This document shows, piece by piece, positions 32,107 through 41,561 of a stretch of DNA of 64,000 bases. This DNA is from Frischella perrara (GTDB lineage Bacteria > Pseudomonadota > Gammaproteobacteria > Enterobacterales > Orbaceae). The notes beneath the pieces were generated by a model. The model saw only the letters and a program-made list of their open reading frames with translations, did not search any database and had not been told where the DNA came from. The stretch is taken from assembly GCF_000807275.1 (NCBI RefSeq), contig NZ_CP009056.1, positions 124,001-188,000 of the forward strand. Reading direction: 5' to 3'. Within the stretch, counting starts at the first letter, position 1, and every line of letters starts with the position of its first letter. Position numbers and translations under genes: made by a program.

Positions 32107-32550
32107 ATGTTAGCAAAATGGTTAACACCCCAAACAGTTAATATTGTTGATTCGGTGGACGATTGGAAACAGGCAATACAATTATGTGCGCAGCCATTAC
32201 TAGAAAATAACACAATTACTGCAGATTATATTCAAGCAATTTTTAAGCTACATGAATCAATAGGACCCTACTATGTTTTAGCGCCAGGTATTGCAATGCC
32301 TCATGCTAGGCCGGAACAGGGAGTTAATCAACTTGGATTATCTATGCTTTTAGTTAAACAAGGCGTGAAATTTAATTCTGAAGATAATGACCCGGTTTAT
32401 CTAATTACCTTATTGGCTGCCAATGATAGTACTAGTCACATTGAGATGTTAACGCAATTAGCAACATTATTTGGCGAAACTAACGATATACAAACGATAT
32501 TCAAGGCACAGCAAAGCGAAGACATCTTAGCTGTGCTTAACAAATATTAA
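32107..32550 (+). CDS. PTS EIIA component, ascorbate/mannitol-fructose type (UlaC-like)
   Basis: This 147-residue PTS EIIA domain has phospho-acceptor His66 in the GIAMPHARPEQG motif. It passes phosphate from HPr to the EIIB next door. I chose the ATG at 32107, with GGAGG 3 bases upstream, over an in-frame TTG 21 bases earlier that has no ribosome binding site. It is the first gene of a three-gene EIIA-EIIB-EIIC run of the SgaT/UlaA family. Confidence 0.88.
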   Translation: MLAKWLTPQTVNIVDSVDDWKQAIQLCAQPLLENNTITADYIQAIFKLHESIGPYYVLAPGIAMPHARPEQGVNQLGLSMLLVKQGVKFNSEDNDPVYLITLLAANDSTSHIEMLTQLATLFGETNDIQTIFKAQQSEDILAVLNKY

Positions 32551-32582
32551 TCATCTGTTGTACTTTAAAAAGGATAAATAAA

Positions 32583-32855
32583 ATGAAAATTATGGCGGTT
32601 TGTGGTTCAGGTCTTGGAAGCAGTTTTATGGTTGAAATGAATATAAAAAAAGTACTGAAAAAACTGGATATTAATGCAGAAGTTACGCATGCTGATCTTG
32701 CGTCGGCAACTCCAGATCAGGCTGATTTATTTGTCATGACCAAAGATTTAGCAGCAAGTTCGGGTATTCCTAATGATAAATTAGTTATTTTAAATAACAT
32801 CATTGATATCAACGATTTGGAAGCTAAACTCGTTGAATATTTTGCTAAACACTAA
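32583..32855 (+). CDS. PTS EIIB component, ascorbate type (UlaB-like)
   Basis: This 90-residue EIIB domain has phosphocysteine Cys7 in the P-loop-like motif VCGSGLGSSFM. It receives phosphate from EIIA and hands it to the sugar bound by EIIC. The pattern is that of the lactose/ascorbate EIIB fold (UlaB/SgaB). It lies 32 bases after EIIA and 20 bases before EIIC. Confidence 0.9.
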   Translation: MKIMAVCGSGLGSSFMVEMNIKKVLKKLDINAEVTHADLASATPDQADLFVMTKDLAASSGIPNDKLVILNNIIDINDLEAKLVEYFAKH

Positions 32856-32875
32856 TCAATAAATGAGGTGTTGCT

Positions 32876-34240
32876 ATGATTCAGGAAGTCATTAAATTTA
32901 TTGTTGATATTTTAAAGGTACCCGCGGTATTAGTTGGTATTATTGCAATGGTTGGACTAATTGCACAGCGTAAATCACTTGCTGATACAATAAAAGGCAC
33001 AATTAAGACTATACTAGGTTTTTTGGTTTTAAGTGGTGGAGCAGGGGTAGTCGTCAGTTCTATAACGCCATTAGGAAATATGTTTGAAGAAGCGTTTAAA
33101 TTGCAAGGTATCATACCGAATAATGAAGCAATTGTTTCTATGGCATTAAATGATTATGGTGCGGCAACAGCTCTTATTATGGCTTTTGGTATGGTAGCTA
33201 ATATCATTGTGGCTCGATTTACTCGCCTAAAATTTATCTTTTTAACGGGTCATCATACTTTTTATATGGCATGTATGATTAGTATCATTTTAACTGTTGC
33301 AGGGTTTACAGGATGGCAATTAGTATTTACTGGAGCATTAGTGCTCGGTATGATCATGGCTTTCTTCCCAGCTTTAGCTCATCCACAAATGCGAAAAATT
33401 ACCGGTAATGATGATGTTGCTTTTGGTCATTTCGGAACCTTAGGTTATGTGTTAGCAGGTTGGATGGGACAATTATTTGGGAGAGGTTCACGTTCAACAG
33501 AAGAGATGAATTTACCTAAAAACCTAAGTTTTTTACGGGATAGTTCAATCTCAATTTCGTTAACCATGATGATTATCTACTTAATTTTAGCAGTATGCGC
33601 AGGTCCAGAATATGTAGAGTCTAATTTTAGTAAAGGCGATAACTATTTGGTTTATGCAATTATTCAAGCGATTACTTTTGCTGCTGGTGTATTTATCATT
33701 CTTCAAGGTGTGCGTCTAATTTTGGCAGAAATTGTTCCTGCTTTCACAGGATTCTCTGAAAAATTAGTTCCTAATGCAAAACCAGCGTTGGATTGTCCTG
33801 TGGTTTTCCCTTATGCACCTAATGCAGTTTTGATCGGTTTTCTATTCAGTTTTATTGGTGGATTAATCGGATTATTTGTTTTAGGGAAACTAGACTTAGT
33901 CTTAATTTTACCAGGTGTAGTCCCTCATTTCTTCTGTGGAGCAACAGCGGGTGTATTTGGTAATGCGATGGGAGGACGTCGCGGTGCAATGTTAGGTGCA
34001 TTTGCTAATGGACTATTGGTTACTTTCTTACCTGTTATGTTATTACCAGTGTTAGGTTCAATGGGGTTGTCCAATACAACATTCTCTGATGTTGATTTCT
34101 GTGGTATTGGCATAATCTTGGGTTATATGGCTAATTGGTTTAATAAAGACATTATTATGGCAATCATTGTTGGTATCTTTGCCTTATTAGTCATTTATAA
34201 CTATACCGTTAAACCGAAAAAAAATCATAGCGCTAAATAA
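32876..34240 (+). CDS. PTS EIIC permease, ascorbate family (UlaA/SgaT-like)
   Basis: This 454-residue integral membrane protein has about 11 hydrophobic segments and matches the UlaA/SgaT family. Visible family segments are GILKVPAVLVG-like N-terminal residues, LTGHHTFYMACMI near 123, DDVAFGHFGTLGYVLAGW near 180 and a VPHFFCGATAGVFGNAMGGRRGAMLG stretch near 345. A GAGGTG ribosome binding site precedes the ATG. No ascorbate catabolic genes (ulaDEFG) follow, so the transported sugar is not settled. L-ascorbate is the family default. Confidence 0.88.
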   Translation: MIQEVIKFIVDILKVPAVLVGIIAMVGLIAQRKSLADTIKGTIKTILGFLVLSGGAGVVVSSITPLGNMFEEAFKLQGIIPNNEAIVSMALNDYGAATALIMAFGMVANIIVARFTRLKFIFLTGHHTFYMACMISIILTVAGFTGWQLVFTGALVLGMIMAFFPALAHPQMRKITGNDDVAFGHFGTLGYVLAGWMGQLFGRGSRSTEEMNLPKNLSFLRDSSISISLTMMIIYLILAVCAGPEYVESNFSKGDNYLVYAIIQAITFAAGVFIILQGVRLILAEIVPAFTGFSEKLVPNAKPALDCPVVFPYAPNAVLIGFLFSFIGGLIGLFVLGKLDLVLILPGVVPHFFCGATAGVFGNAMGGRRGAMLGAFANGLLVTFLPVMLLPVLGSMGLSNTTFSDVDFCGIGIILGYMANWFNKDIIMAIIVGIFALLVIYNYTVKPKKNHSAK

Positions 34241-34309
34241 ATCATATATTTATTACGTTTTCTTTCTCACGATAAAATTTGGCACTGATTTATAACGTCA
34301 ACTTTCAAA

Positions 34310-34342
34310 AAACGGGGATTTATCAAAATCCCCTATTTTTTC
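34310..34342 (+). terminator. Terminator of the PTS operon
   Basis: GGGGAT (34316-34321) pairs with ATCCCC (34330-34335), flanked by an A-run and followed by TATTTTTT. This is a clear intrinsic terminator 75 bases after EIIC. Confidence 0.88.
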
Positions 34343-34525
34343 ATCAAGCCATAATCATTCTAACCACTTATTCGAAATTTTGATTATTTTTATAAGTCTA
34401 AAATAAGTTAAGCCTAATTGTAACTTATTGATATAATTTACTTTTATTGCAAATGCACTATACTATTCTTAATTCCAATAGGGTGTTTCTAGTAAATGTT
34501 TAGTGAATTGATAAAAGGATAGGGT

Positions 34526-35884
34526 ATGAGTAATATGTTACATACAATACAGCAATGGCATCCGGAAGATAATTGGTTTTGGGAAAGGATAGGTAAAAAA
34601 ATAGCAAAGCGTAATTTGAAAATATCAATAGTTTGCTTATTACTAAGTTTCTGTGTATGGATGCTTTTCAGTATTGTAACAATTCATCTCAATTCTATTG
34701 GATTTAACTTTTCTGCTACTCAGTTATTTTTATTAACAGCCATTCCATCAATTTCTGGTGCAATTTTGCGAGTTCCTTATTCATTTGTTATTCCAATTTT
34801 CGGTGGAAGATGTTGGACTGCATTTAGTACCTTTATTTTAATTATTCCCTGTTTATGGTTAGGTTATGCCATTGAAAATACTAATACTTCATATATAGAA
34901 TTCGTTATAATCGCTTTATTGTGTGGTTTAGGAGGCGCGAACTATGCATCAAGTATGGCAAATATCAGTTTTTTCTTTCCTAAATCACGTTTAGGTACAG
35001 CATTAGGTTTAAATGGTGGCTTAGGTAGTTTGGGTGTTAGTGTAATTCAACTCGTCGCTTCACTAATTATTTTCTTTCCTATGTTTGATGAGAAATGGGT
35101 ATTATTGGTTAATGGGCGGAAAATATGGCTACAAAATGCGGCCTTAATTTGGGTTCCATTGCTTATTATTTCTTCAGCGATAGCGCTATGGAAAATGAAC
35201 GATTTACCTGTTGTAAGAGCTTCATTTAAACAACAATTAATTGTAGTAAAAGACATTAAGATGTGGGTACTAAGTCTACTTTATTTAGGCACGTTTGGTT
35301 CTTTCATTGGTTTTTCTGCAGGTTTTGCAATGTTAAGTAAAATTCAATTTCCAGAAATTGATATTACTATCTATGCTTTTTGGGGTCCGTTGATTGCTGT
35401 TTTAGCACAACCTTTAGGCGGTATTATTTCAGATAAATTTAATGGTACGCGCATAACTATGATAATTTATCTATTAATGATTTTATTAGTTGGTTTAGTC
35501 TTATCTTCTTTACCTGGTGTTGTAACGAATAAAGGTTCTTTTATTAGTTTTTATATTACTTTTTTGGCAATGTTTTTTATTGCAGGTTTTGGCAGTGGTT
35601 CAACATTTCAAATTATCGCTACATTATATCGGCAACATGTGAAAAATTCTTTGATTAAGAAAGGAGTAAATCAAACAATAGCAAATAAGAATGCTATAAT
35701 CGAAACAGCAGCTGCATTAGGCTTTATATCAGCAATTGGTGCGATTGGTGGCTTTTTTATTCCACAAATATTTAGTGTATCATTACTGTTATTTAATTCT
35801 GTGAACTATGCATTAGTGGTTTTTATGATTTTTTATTTAATTTGTACACTTGTTACTAAATTAATTATTTGTAATCGTATTTAA
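34526..35884 (+). CDS. narK: Nitrate/nitrite MFS transporter NarK
   Basis: This 452-residue major facilitator protein has 12 membrane segments and close similarity to E. coli NarK/NarU. The N-terminal WHPEDNWFW motif, the LLRVPYSF-like ILRVPYSFVIPIFGGR segment with the nitrate-binding Arg, and the two Gly-rich nitrate signature stretches (ANYASSMANISFFFP near 145 and FGSGSTFQ near 355) are present. It exchanges nitrate and nitrite across the inner membrane during nitrate respiration. No nar genes are adjacent. A TTGAT half-site for FNR is at about 34426-34430, but the second half is poor. Confidence 0.93.
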   Translation: MSNMLHTIQQWHPEDNWFWERIGKKIAKRNLKISIVCLLLSFCVWMLFSIVTIHLNSIGFNFSATQLFLLTAIPSISGAILRVPYSFVIPIFGGRCWTAFSTFILIIPCLWLGYAIENTNTSYIEFVIIALLCGLGGANYASSMANISFFFPKSRLGTALGLNGGLGSLGVSVIQLVASLIIFFPMFDEKWVLLVNGRKIWLQNAALIWVPLLIISSAIALWKMNDLPVVRASFKQQLIVVKDIKMWVLSLLYLGTFGSFIGFSAGFAMLSKIQFPEIDITIYAFWGPLIAVLAQPLGGIISDKFNGTRITMIIYLLMILLVGLVLSSLPGVVTNKGSFISFYITFLAMFFIAGFGSGSTFQIIATLYRQHVKNSLIKKGVNQTIANKNAIIETAAALGFISAIGAIGGFFIPQIFSVSLLLFNSVNYALVVFMIFYLICTLVTKLIICNRI

Positions 35885-35919
35885 GCTTATTAAATAATAA
35901 TATAATGTTATGAAATTAA

Positions 35920-35942
35920 CAACGGCGCCTTTGGCGCCGTTG
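35920..35942. terminator. Perfect GC-rich hairpin between narK and iscR
   Basis: CAACGGCGCC (35920-35929) pairs perfectly with GGCGCCGTTG (35933-35942) around a TTT loop, 36 bases after the narK stop. There is no T-run on either side. It probably marks the narK 3' end and insulates the isc promoter. Confidence 0.55.
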
Positions 35943-35970
35943 ATCTTATAATAGATAACGTCTATTTCTA

Positions 35971-36027
35971 ATATCCTACTAAAATACTCAACTAAATACT
36001 TGACTAAAAAAAACGGATATATACAAT
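35971..36027 (+). promoter_or_regulatory. isc operon promoter with two abutting IscR type 1 sites
   Basis: The -35 TTGACT (36000-36005) and -10 TACAAT (36022-36027) are 16 bases apart. Two 25-base segments, 35971-35995 and 35996-36020, lie end to end. By eye they match the IscR type 1 pattern (ATAxYYGACT...AGTCxxxTAT) at about 21 and 20 of 25 positions. The second covers the -35 and spacer. This mirrors the two-site autorepressed iscR promoter of E. coli, where IscR carrying [2Fe-2S] shuts off the operon. Confidence 0.72.
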
Positions 36028-36056
36028 ACGCGAATAATATTAACAAGGAAATATTT

Positions 36057-36515
36057 ATGAAATTAACATCAAAAGGTCGCTACGCAGTAACAGCTATGCT
36101 TGATGTTGCACTTCATTCTAATAAAGGTCCTGTATCATTAGCTGAGATATCAGAAAGGCAGGAAATTTCGTTGTCTTATCTTGAGCAATTATTTTCACGT
36201 CTTAGGAAAAATGGTTTAGTTGCCAGTGTCAGAGGACCAGGCGGAGGCTATATTTTAGGACGTGGTATGAATGAAATCGCCATCAGTTCTATTGTAAAGG
36301 CTGTTGATGAAACAGTTACTGCGACAAAATGTCATGGTGAAGAAGGGTGCCAAGGGGGCGTTAAATGCCTAACGCACTCTTTATGGAACGAGTTAAGTGA
36401 ACGAATAGATAGCTTTTTGACAGGTATTACATTAAGCGAATTGGTCAAAAGTAAAGAGGTTCAAGCTATTGCTGAACGACAAAGTCATGTCATTCGTGTC
36501 AACCATCTTAACTGA
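36057..36515 (+). CDS. iscR: Iron-sulfur cluster regulator IscR
   Basis: This 152-residue Rrf2-family repressor has a winged helix in the first 65 residues and the [2Fe-2S] ligands Cys92, Cys98 and Cys104 with His107, identical in position to E. coli IscR. I chose the ATG at 36057 with AAGGA upstream. The upstream in-frame extension runs through the -10 element and is not plausible. It represses its own operon when clusters are plentiful, which fits the two IscR-like sites at the promoter. Confidence 0.96.
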   Translation: MKLTSKGRYAVTAMLDVALHSNKGPVSLAEISERQEISLSYLEQLFSRLRKNGLVASVRGPGGGYILGRGMNEIAISSIVKAVDETVTATKCHGEEGCQGGVKCLTHSLWNELSERIDSFLTGITLSELVKSKEVQAIAERQSHVIRVNHLN

Positions 36516-36543
36516 TTATAGAGAATTGATTATTGGAGCAAAA

Positions 36544-37758
36544 ATGAAACTTCCAATTTATATGGACTATGCTGCAACAACGCCGGTCGATCCACGTGTA
36601 GCAGAAAAAATGATGCAATATTTAACGTTAGATGGCGTTTTTGGTAATCCAGCCTCCCGTTCGCATCGCTATGGTTGGCAAGCAGAGGAAGCCGTTGATA
36701 TCGCTCGTAACCAAATTGCAGATTTGATTGGCGCTGATTCGCGTGAAATTGTTTTTACATCAGGTGCTACCGAGGCAGACAATTTAGCAATAAAGGGGGC
36801 TGCACATTTTTATCAATCAAAAGGTAAGCATATTATAACTTGTAAAACCGAGCATAAGGCGGTATTAGATACTTGTCGTCAGCTTGAAAGAGAAGGTTAT
36901 GAAGTTACTTATTTAGCGCCAGAATCCAATGGTCTGATAGATCTTAATAAACTTGAACAAGCCATGCGGGACGATACAGTCGTTGTCTCTATTATGCATG
37001 TAAATAATGAGCTCGGTGTTATCCAAGATATTGAAAAAATTGGTGAGCTATGCCGAAGCCGTGGTATTGTTTTTCATGTTGATGCGACGCAGAGCGTTGG
37101 TAAATTACCGATTGATTTAACAAAATTAAAAGTAGATTTAATGTCATTTTCAAGTCATAAACTGTATGGACCTAAAGGAATTGGTGGTTTATATGTAAGA
37201 CGAAAACCTCGTATCCGGATTGAAGCACAAATGCATGGTGGTGGTCATGAACGAGGTATGCGTTCTGGTACTTTACCTGTACACCAAATTGTCGGTATGG
37301 GTGAAGCTTATCGTATTGCTAAAGAAGAAATGACTAGCGAAATGCCACGTTTACAAGCATTAAAAGAACGGTTATGGAACGGTTTGAAAGATATAGACGA
37401 AGTTTATCTTAATGGATCGATGGAAAACAGTGTAGCGAATATCCTTAATGTTAGTTTTGCATATGTTGAGGGTGAGTCATTAATGATGGCATTAAAAGAT
37501 TTGGCTGTGTCATCAGGTTCTGCTTGTACTTCTGCCAGTTTAGAACCATCTTATGTGTTACGCGCATTAGGTCTTAATGATGAGTTAGCCCATAGCTCAA
37601 TCCGTTTTTCTTTAGGCCGTTTTAGTACTGAAGAAGAAATTGATTATGTGATTAAGTTATTACACGATTCAATTGGTAAATTAAGAGAGTTATCGCCATT
37701 ATGGGAAATGTTTAAGGATGGAATCGATCTGTCCCAAATTAAATGGTCGGCTCATTAA
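36544..37758 (+). CDS. iscS: Cysteine desulfurase IscS
   Basis: This 404-residue group I desulfurase supplies sulfur for Fe-S clusters, thiamine and tRNA thiolation. PLP Lys206 lies in [12 protein letters not shown] and the persulfide Cys328 in [17 protein letters not shown], both at the E. coli positions. I chose the ATG at 36544 with GGAGC upstream. An in-frame upstream extension overlaps iscR and is not supported. It follows iscR by 28 bases. Confidence 0.97.
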   Translation: MKLPIYMDYAATTPVDPRVAEKMMQYLTLDGVFGNPASRSHRYGWQAEEAVDIARNQIADLIGADSREIVFTSGATEADNLAIKGAAHFYQSKGKHIITCKTEHKAVLDTCRQLEREGYEVTYLAPESNGLIDLNKLEQAMRDDTVVVSIMHVNNELGVIQDIEKIGELCRSRGIVFHVDATQSVGKLPIDLTKLKVDLMSFSSHKLYGPKGIGGLYVRRKPRIRIEAQMHGGGHERGMRSGTLPVHQIVGMGEAYRIAKEEMTSEMPRLQALKERLWNGLKDIDEVYLNGSMENSVANILNVSFAYVEGESLMMALKDLAVSSGSACTSASLEPSYVLRALGLNDELAHSSIRFSLGRFSTEEEIDYVIKLLHDSIGKLRELSPLWEMFKDGIDLSQIKWSAH

Positions 37759-37782
37759 TCACAATTAAACGAGGAAAATTTT

Positions 37783-38166
37783 ATGGCATATAGTGATAAA
37801 GTAATTGATCATTACGAAAATCCTCGTAATGTTGGTTCATTTGATAAGAATGACCCAAATGTAGGCAGTGGTATGGTAGGCGCACCGGCATGTGGTGATG
37901 TGATGCGTCTACAAATCAAGGTCAATGATGAAGGTATTATTGAAGATGCAAAATTTAAAACTTACGGTTGTGGTAGTGCGATAGCATCAAGCTCACTGGT
38001 AACTGAATGGATTAAAGGTAAGTCTTTAGATGAGGCTAGTGCAATTAAGAATGTTGATATTGCACAAGAATTAGCTTTACCGCCAGTAAAAATACACTGC
38101 TCCATTCTTGCTGAGGATGCTATTAAAGCAGCAATCGAAGATTATAAAAACAAGAAAAATAAATAA
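37783..38166 (+). CDS. iscU: Fe-S cluster scaffold IscU
   Basis: This 127-residue scaffold on which IscS builds [2Fe-2S] clusters has ligand cysteines Cys37, Cys63 and Cys106. The LPPVK motif (99-103), recognised by the chaperone HscA, is intact. It follows iscS by 24 bases with a GAGGA ribosome binding site. Confidence 0.97.
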   Translation: MAYSDKVIDHYENPRNVGSFDKNDPNVGSGMVGAPACGDVMRLQIKVNDEGIIEDAKFKTYGCGSAIASSSLVTEWIKGKSLDEASAIKNVDIAQELALPPVKIHCSILAEDAIKAAIEDYKNKKNK

Positions 38167-38325
38167 GCTAGCTTTCAGGTAGGTATGTTTTTGAGCATAT
38201 ATTCTGGAACAAGTTACCTTTCAAAATTAGGTATTAGCTAATTTTTTGTAGTTGTTATACATAATGCTTCGTTTCTAGCAATGACGTTTATAGCATTATG
38301 GCAATATTTAATAGAGGAAGCAGAT

Positions 38326-38649
38326 ATGTCAGTTACTTTAACTGAAAGTGCAGCGGTACGTGTACAGTCTTTTCTCACTAATCGAGGTAAAGGTGTTGGT
38401 CTTAGACTTGGTGTAAAAACCTCCGGTTGTTCAGGAATGGCTTATGTTCTTGAATTTGCTGATGAAATAAATGATGATGATACAATATTTGAAGACAAAT
38501 CAATCAAAATTATTGTTGATACAAAAAGCCTTGTTTATCTTGATGGAACCGAGTTAGATTTTGTCAAAGAAGGATTAAATGAAGGATTTAAGTTCAATAA
38601 TCCAAATGTCAAAAATGAATGTGGCTGCGGCGAAAGTTTTAACGTCTAG
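38326..38649 (+). CDS. iscA: A-type Fe-S carrier IscA
   Basis: This 107-residue A-type carrier has the three cluster-binding cysteines Cys35, Cys99 and Cys101 (SGCSG and ECGCGESF). I chose the ATG at 38326 with AGAGGAAG upstream. An ATG 45 bases earlier would add residues that family members lack. The 160-base gap after iscU is longer than usual, and I see no terminator in it. Confidence 0.96.
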   Translation: MSVTLTESAAVRVQSFLTNRGKGVGLRLGVKTSGCSGMAYVLEFADEINDDDTIFEDKSIKIIVDTKSLVYLDGTELDFVKEGLNEGFKFNNPNVKNECGCGESFNV

Positions 38650-38678
38650 TAGCTAAAACCTTTGAAAAGGGGACAAAT

Positions 38679-39200
38679 ATGAAAAATAACTATTTTGATT
38701 TATTAGCGTTACCAATGATATTACCGATCAATTTGTCCCAACTGAGTTTGAATTATCAACAGTTACAGAAGCAGTATCATCCAGATAATTATGCAACGGC
38801 TTCAGAAAGTGAGAAAATGGCGGTTGTTCAAAAATCAGCTACAATAAATGCTGCTTATCTAACTTTAAAAGATCCGATTAAAGCTGCCGAATATCGAGTA
38901 GCTTTAGAGGGAATTAATATCAATGAAGAACAGCAAACCATTCACGATAGCGAATTTCTGCAAGAGCAGTTTATGTTACGTGAACAGCTTGATGAAATTG
39001 ATCAAGTTCATGATTTTGAAAGGTTAGAGTTATTTTACGATGAGATTCTCAAACGTAAAAACCAAGTTTATTTACAATTATTAGCTTACATTAATCAATC
39101 TAACTGGTTAGCTACCAAGCAACCATTATATCAACTTCGCTATTTCGTAAAGTTGATTGAACAAATAGAATTGCAACAAGAAAAACACTTTGATTTATAG
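38679..39200 (+). CDS. hscB: Fe-S co-chaperone HscB
   Basis: This 173-residue J-domain protein brings IscU to HscA and stimulates its ATPase. The HPD motif is at residues 34-36 of the N-terminal J domain. The C-terminal three-helix region (about 80-173) is the IscU-binding part. An AAGGGG ribosome binding site precedes the ATG, and hscA follows after 39 bases. Confidence 0.95.
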   Translation: MKNNYFDLLALPMILPINLSQLSLNYQQLQKQYHPDNYATASESEKMAVVQKSATINAAYLTLKDPIKAAEYRVALEGININEEQQTIHDSEFLQEQFMLREQLDEIDQVHDFERLELFYDEILKRKNQVYLQLLAYINQSNWLATKQPLYQLRYFVKLIEQIELQQEKHFDL

Positions 39201-39239
39201 TACTAATCTATAAATCATTTATTCTAAAGAGAACATTTC

Positions 39240-41099
39240 ATGGTTTTATTACAAATCAGCGAGCCAGGGCAAACTCCCCCTCCACATGAACGACGTATAG
39301 CAGTTGGTATTGATCTGGGAACAACCAATTCGCTTGTGGCAACTGTGCGTAGTGGGCAAGCCGAAACTTTACCTGATTTAGAAGGTCATCATTTATTACC
39401 TTCTGTTGTTCATTATGGTTTTGATCATGATGGTAATAGTATCACCACTGTCGGTGAGAAGGCAAAAAATGGAGCAGCACTGGACCCAATTAATACGGTG
39501 AGTTCAGTAAAAAGAATGATGGGGCGTCATGTCGATGATATTGATTTTCATCATTTGCCCTATAAGATAACTGCCAGTGAAAATGGTGTGCCGATTTTAA
39601 ATTTACCAAATAAATCAGTCAACCCGATTCAAGTTTCTGCTGATATTCTAAGAGCATTAATAGAACGGGCAAAACAGTCATTAGGTCAAGAGCCTGATGG
39701 TGTTGTCATTACATTACCTGCTTATTTTGATGATGCGCAGAGACAGGCAACAAAAGATGCTGCTAATTTAGCCGGTTTGCATGTTTTACGTTTGTTAAAC
39801 GAACCTACAGCAGCTGCAATTGCTTATGGATTAGATTCTGCACAGGAAGGTGTAATTGCTGTATATGACTTAGGTGGAGGTACTTTTGATATATCTATCC
39901 TTCGTTTAAGTAAAGGCGTGTTTGAGGTGCTAGCCACTGGGGGAGATTCAAAATTAGGTGGCGACGATTTTGATCAGCAATTAGTAACATGGATTGTTGA
40001 ACATGCTAAGATTGAGAAACCTGATGATCCCTTTATCCAACGTCAATTACTTGATTTGGCTAACCAAATTAAACAGCAGCTATCAATCAATGAAGAAGTT
40101 GGAATTGAATTTTACGGTTGGAATGGCAAAATTAGTCGTAGTGAATTCAATCAGTTAATTGAACCTTTAGTTAAGAAAACGTTGTTCGCTTGTCGTCGTG
40201 CATTAAAAGATGCCAATGTCACTCAAGAAGAAGTCGTTGAAGTTGTTATGGTGGGAGGTTCAACTCGGATCCCTTATATACGTGATAAAGTTGGACAGTT
40301 CTTTGGTCGTACTCCTTTAACGTCTATTGATCCTGATCGTGTTGTGGCGATTGGTGCTGCTATTCAAGCCGATATCTTAGTAGGTAATAAACCCGATGCA
40401 GATATGTTATTACTTGATGTAATTCCATTATCATTAGGTATTGAAACCATGGGGGATTTAGTAGAAAAAATAATTCCACGTAACACAACTATCCCTTGTG
40501 CTAGGGCTCAGGAATTTACAACATTTAAAGATGGTCAAACCGCTATGATGATCCATGTTCTACAAGGTGAACGTGAAACAGTTGCGGATTGTCGTTCTTT
40601 AGCTCACTTCACTTTGCATGGAATACCGCCAATGCCTGCTGGCGGTGCTCATATACGTGTTACTTTCCAAGTAGATGCAGATGGGTTATTAAGCGTCACT
40701 GCCATGGAGAAGTCTACTGGTATAAATGCGACAATTCAAGTCAAACCTTCTTACGGACTAACCGATAAAGAAATTGCATCTATGATCCAAGATTCATTAA
40801 GTTATGCCGAATTGGATAAACAAATTCGTCAGTTAGCAGAACAAAAAGTAGAAGCCGCACGAGTATTAGAAAGTCTAAATGCCGCACTTGAAAAGGATGT
40901 CGATTTATTATCACAATCCGAGCTTAATGCAATATTAGCCCAGAAACAAAATTTAGAGGATAAGATGACTGGCGAGAATAGTGCAGAGATCGAAAAACAG
41001 ATAAAGGCATTAGATCTATTAACCCAAGATTTTGCGGCAAAAAGAATGGATCGATCAATTAAAGATGCGCTAACTGGCCATCGTGTTGATGATATATAA
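39240..41099 (+). CDS. hscA: Fe-S assembly Hsp70 chaperone HscA
   Basis: This 619-residue specialised Hsp70 releases clusters from IscU. The nucleotide-binding domain has [12 protein letters not shown] near residue 24, [14 protein letters not shown] near 205 and [14 protein letters not shown] near 335. The substrate domain begins after the [17 protein letters not shown] linker near 390. The length matches E. coli HscA (616). It lies between hscB and fdx. Confidence 0.97.
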   Translation: MVLLQISEPGQTPPPHERRIAVGIDLGTTNSLVATVRSGQAETLPDLEGHHLLPSVVHYGFDHDGNSITTVGEKAKNGAALDPINTVSSVKRMMGRHVDDIDFHHLPYKITASENGVPILNLPNKSVNPIQVSADILRALIERAKQSLGQEPDGVVITLPAYFDDAQRQATKDAANLAGLHVLRLLNEPTAAAIAYGLDSAQEGVIAVYDLGGGTFDISILRLSKGVFEVLATGGDSKLGGDDFDQQLVTWIVEHAKIEKPDDPFIQRQLLDLANQIKQQLSINEEVGIEFYGWNGKISRSEFNQLIEPLVKKTLFACRRALKDANVTQEEVVEVVMVGGSTRIPYIRDKVGQFFGRTPLTSIDPDRVVAIGAAIQADILVGNKPDADMLLLDVIPLSLGIETMGDLVEKIIPRNTTIPCARAQEFTTFKDGQTAMMIHVLQGERETVADCRSLAHFTLHGIPPMPAGGAHIRVTFQVDADGLLSVTAMEKSTGINATIQVKPSYGLTDKEIASMIQDSLSYAELDKQIRQLAEQKVEAARVLESLNAALEKDVDLLSQSELNAILAQKQNLEDKMTGENSAEIEKQIKALDLLTQDFAAKRMDRSIKDALTGHRVDDI

Positions 41100-41125
41100 G
41101 CTTTGTATTTAATGAGAGAATAATT

Positions 41126-41464
41126 ATGCCAAAGATTACTTTTTTACCTAATGCCGATCTTTGTCCAGAAGGTATAACCATTGAGGCCGAAAAAGGTGAG
41201 TCAATTCTAGATGCTGCTTTGCGCAATGATATTGAAATTGATCATGCTTGTGAAATGTCGTGTGCTTGTTCGACATGCCATTGTATCGTGCGTAAAGGTT
41301 TTGATTCTTTAGAACCAAGTGATGAGCAAGAAGATGATATGCTAGATAAAGCTTGGGGAGTTGAACCACAAAGCCGACTAAGTTGTCAGGCTATAGTTGA
41401 AGATGAAGATCTGACGGTGGAAATCCCTCGTTATAGTCTGAATCATGCTAAAGAAGATCATTAA
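41126..41464 (+). CDS. fdx: [2Fe-2S] ferredoxin Fdx
   Basis: This 112-residue adrenodoxin-type ferredoxin donates electrons to cluster assembly. The cluster ligands are Cys42, Cys48, Cys51 and Cys87, and Cys46 is an extra conserved residue. It ends the isc operon here: a strong terminator follows 9 bases later and no iscX is present, unlike E. coli. Confidence 0.96.
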   Translation: MPKITFLPNADLCPEGITIEAEKGESILDAALRNDIEIDHACEMSCACSTCHCIVRKGFDSLEPSDEQEDDMLDKAWGVEPQSRLSCQAIVEDEDLTVEIPRYSLNHAKEDH

Positions 41465-41473
41465 TTAAATCAT

Positions 41474-41506
41474 CAGATGCCTTATAATATTTAAGGCATC
41501 TGGTTT
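41474..41506 (+). terminator. Terminator of the isc operon
   Basis: CAGATGCCTTA (41474-41484) pairs perfectly with TAAGGCATCTG (41492-41502) and is followed by GTTTTA. It sits right after fdx and may also serve the convergent fmt gene. Confidence 0.85.
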
Positions 41507-41561
41507 TACAATTAGTGTTGTAAGATTTATCGTCTTTAATGTTGGTTAATTACTAATTTAT

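Noticed and set aside
34420-34445. Candidate FNR box upstream of narK (TTGAT-ATAA-TTTAC)
   Set aside because: Only one half matches TTGAT-N4-ATCAA, so I did not call it. A matrix scan would be needed.
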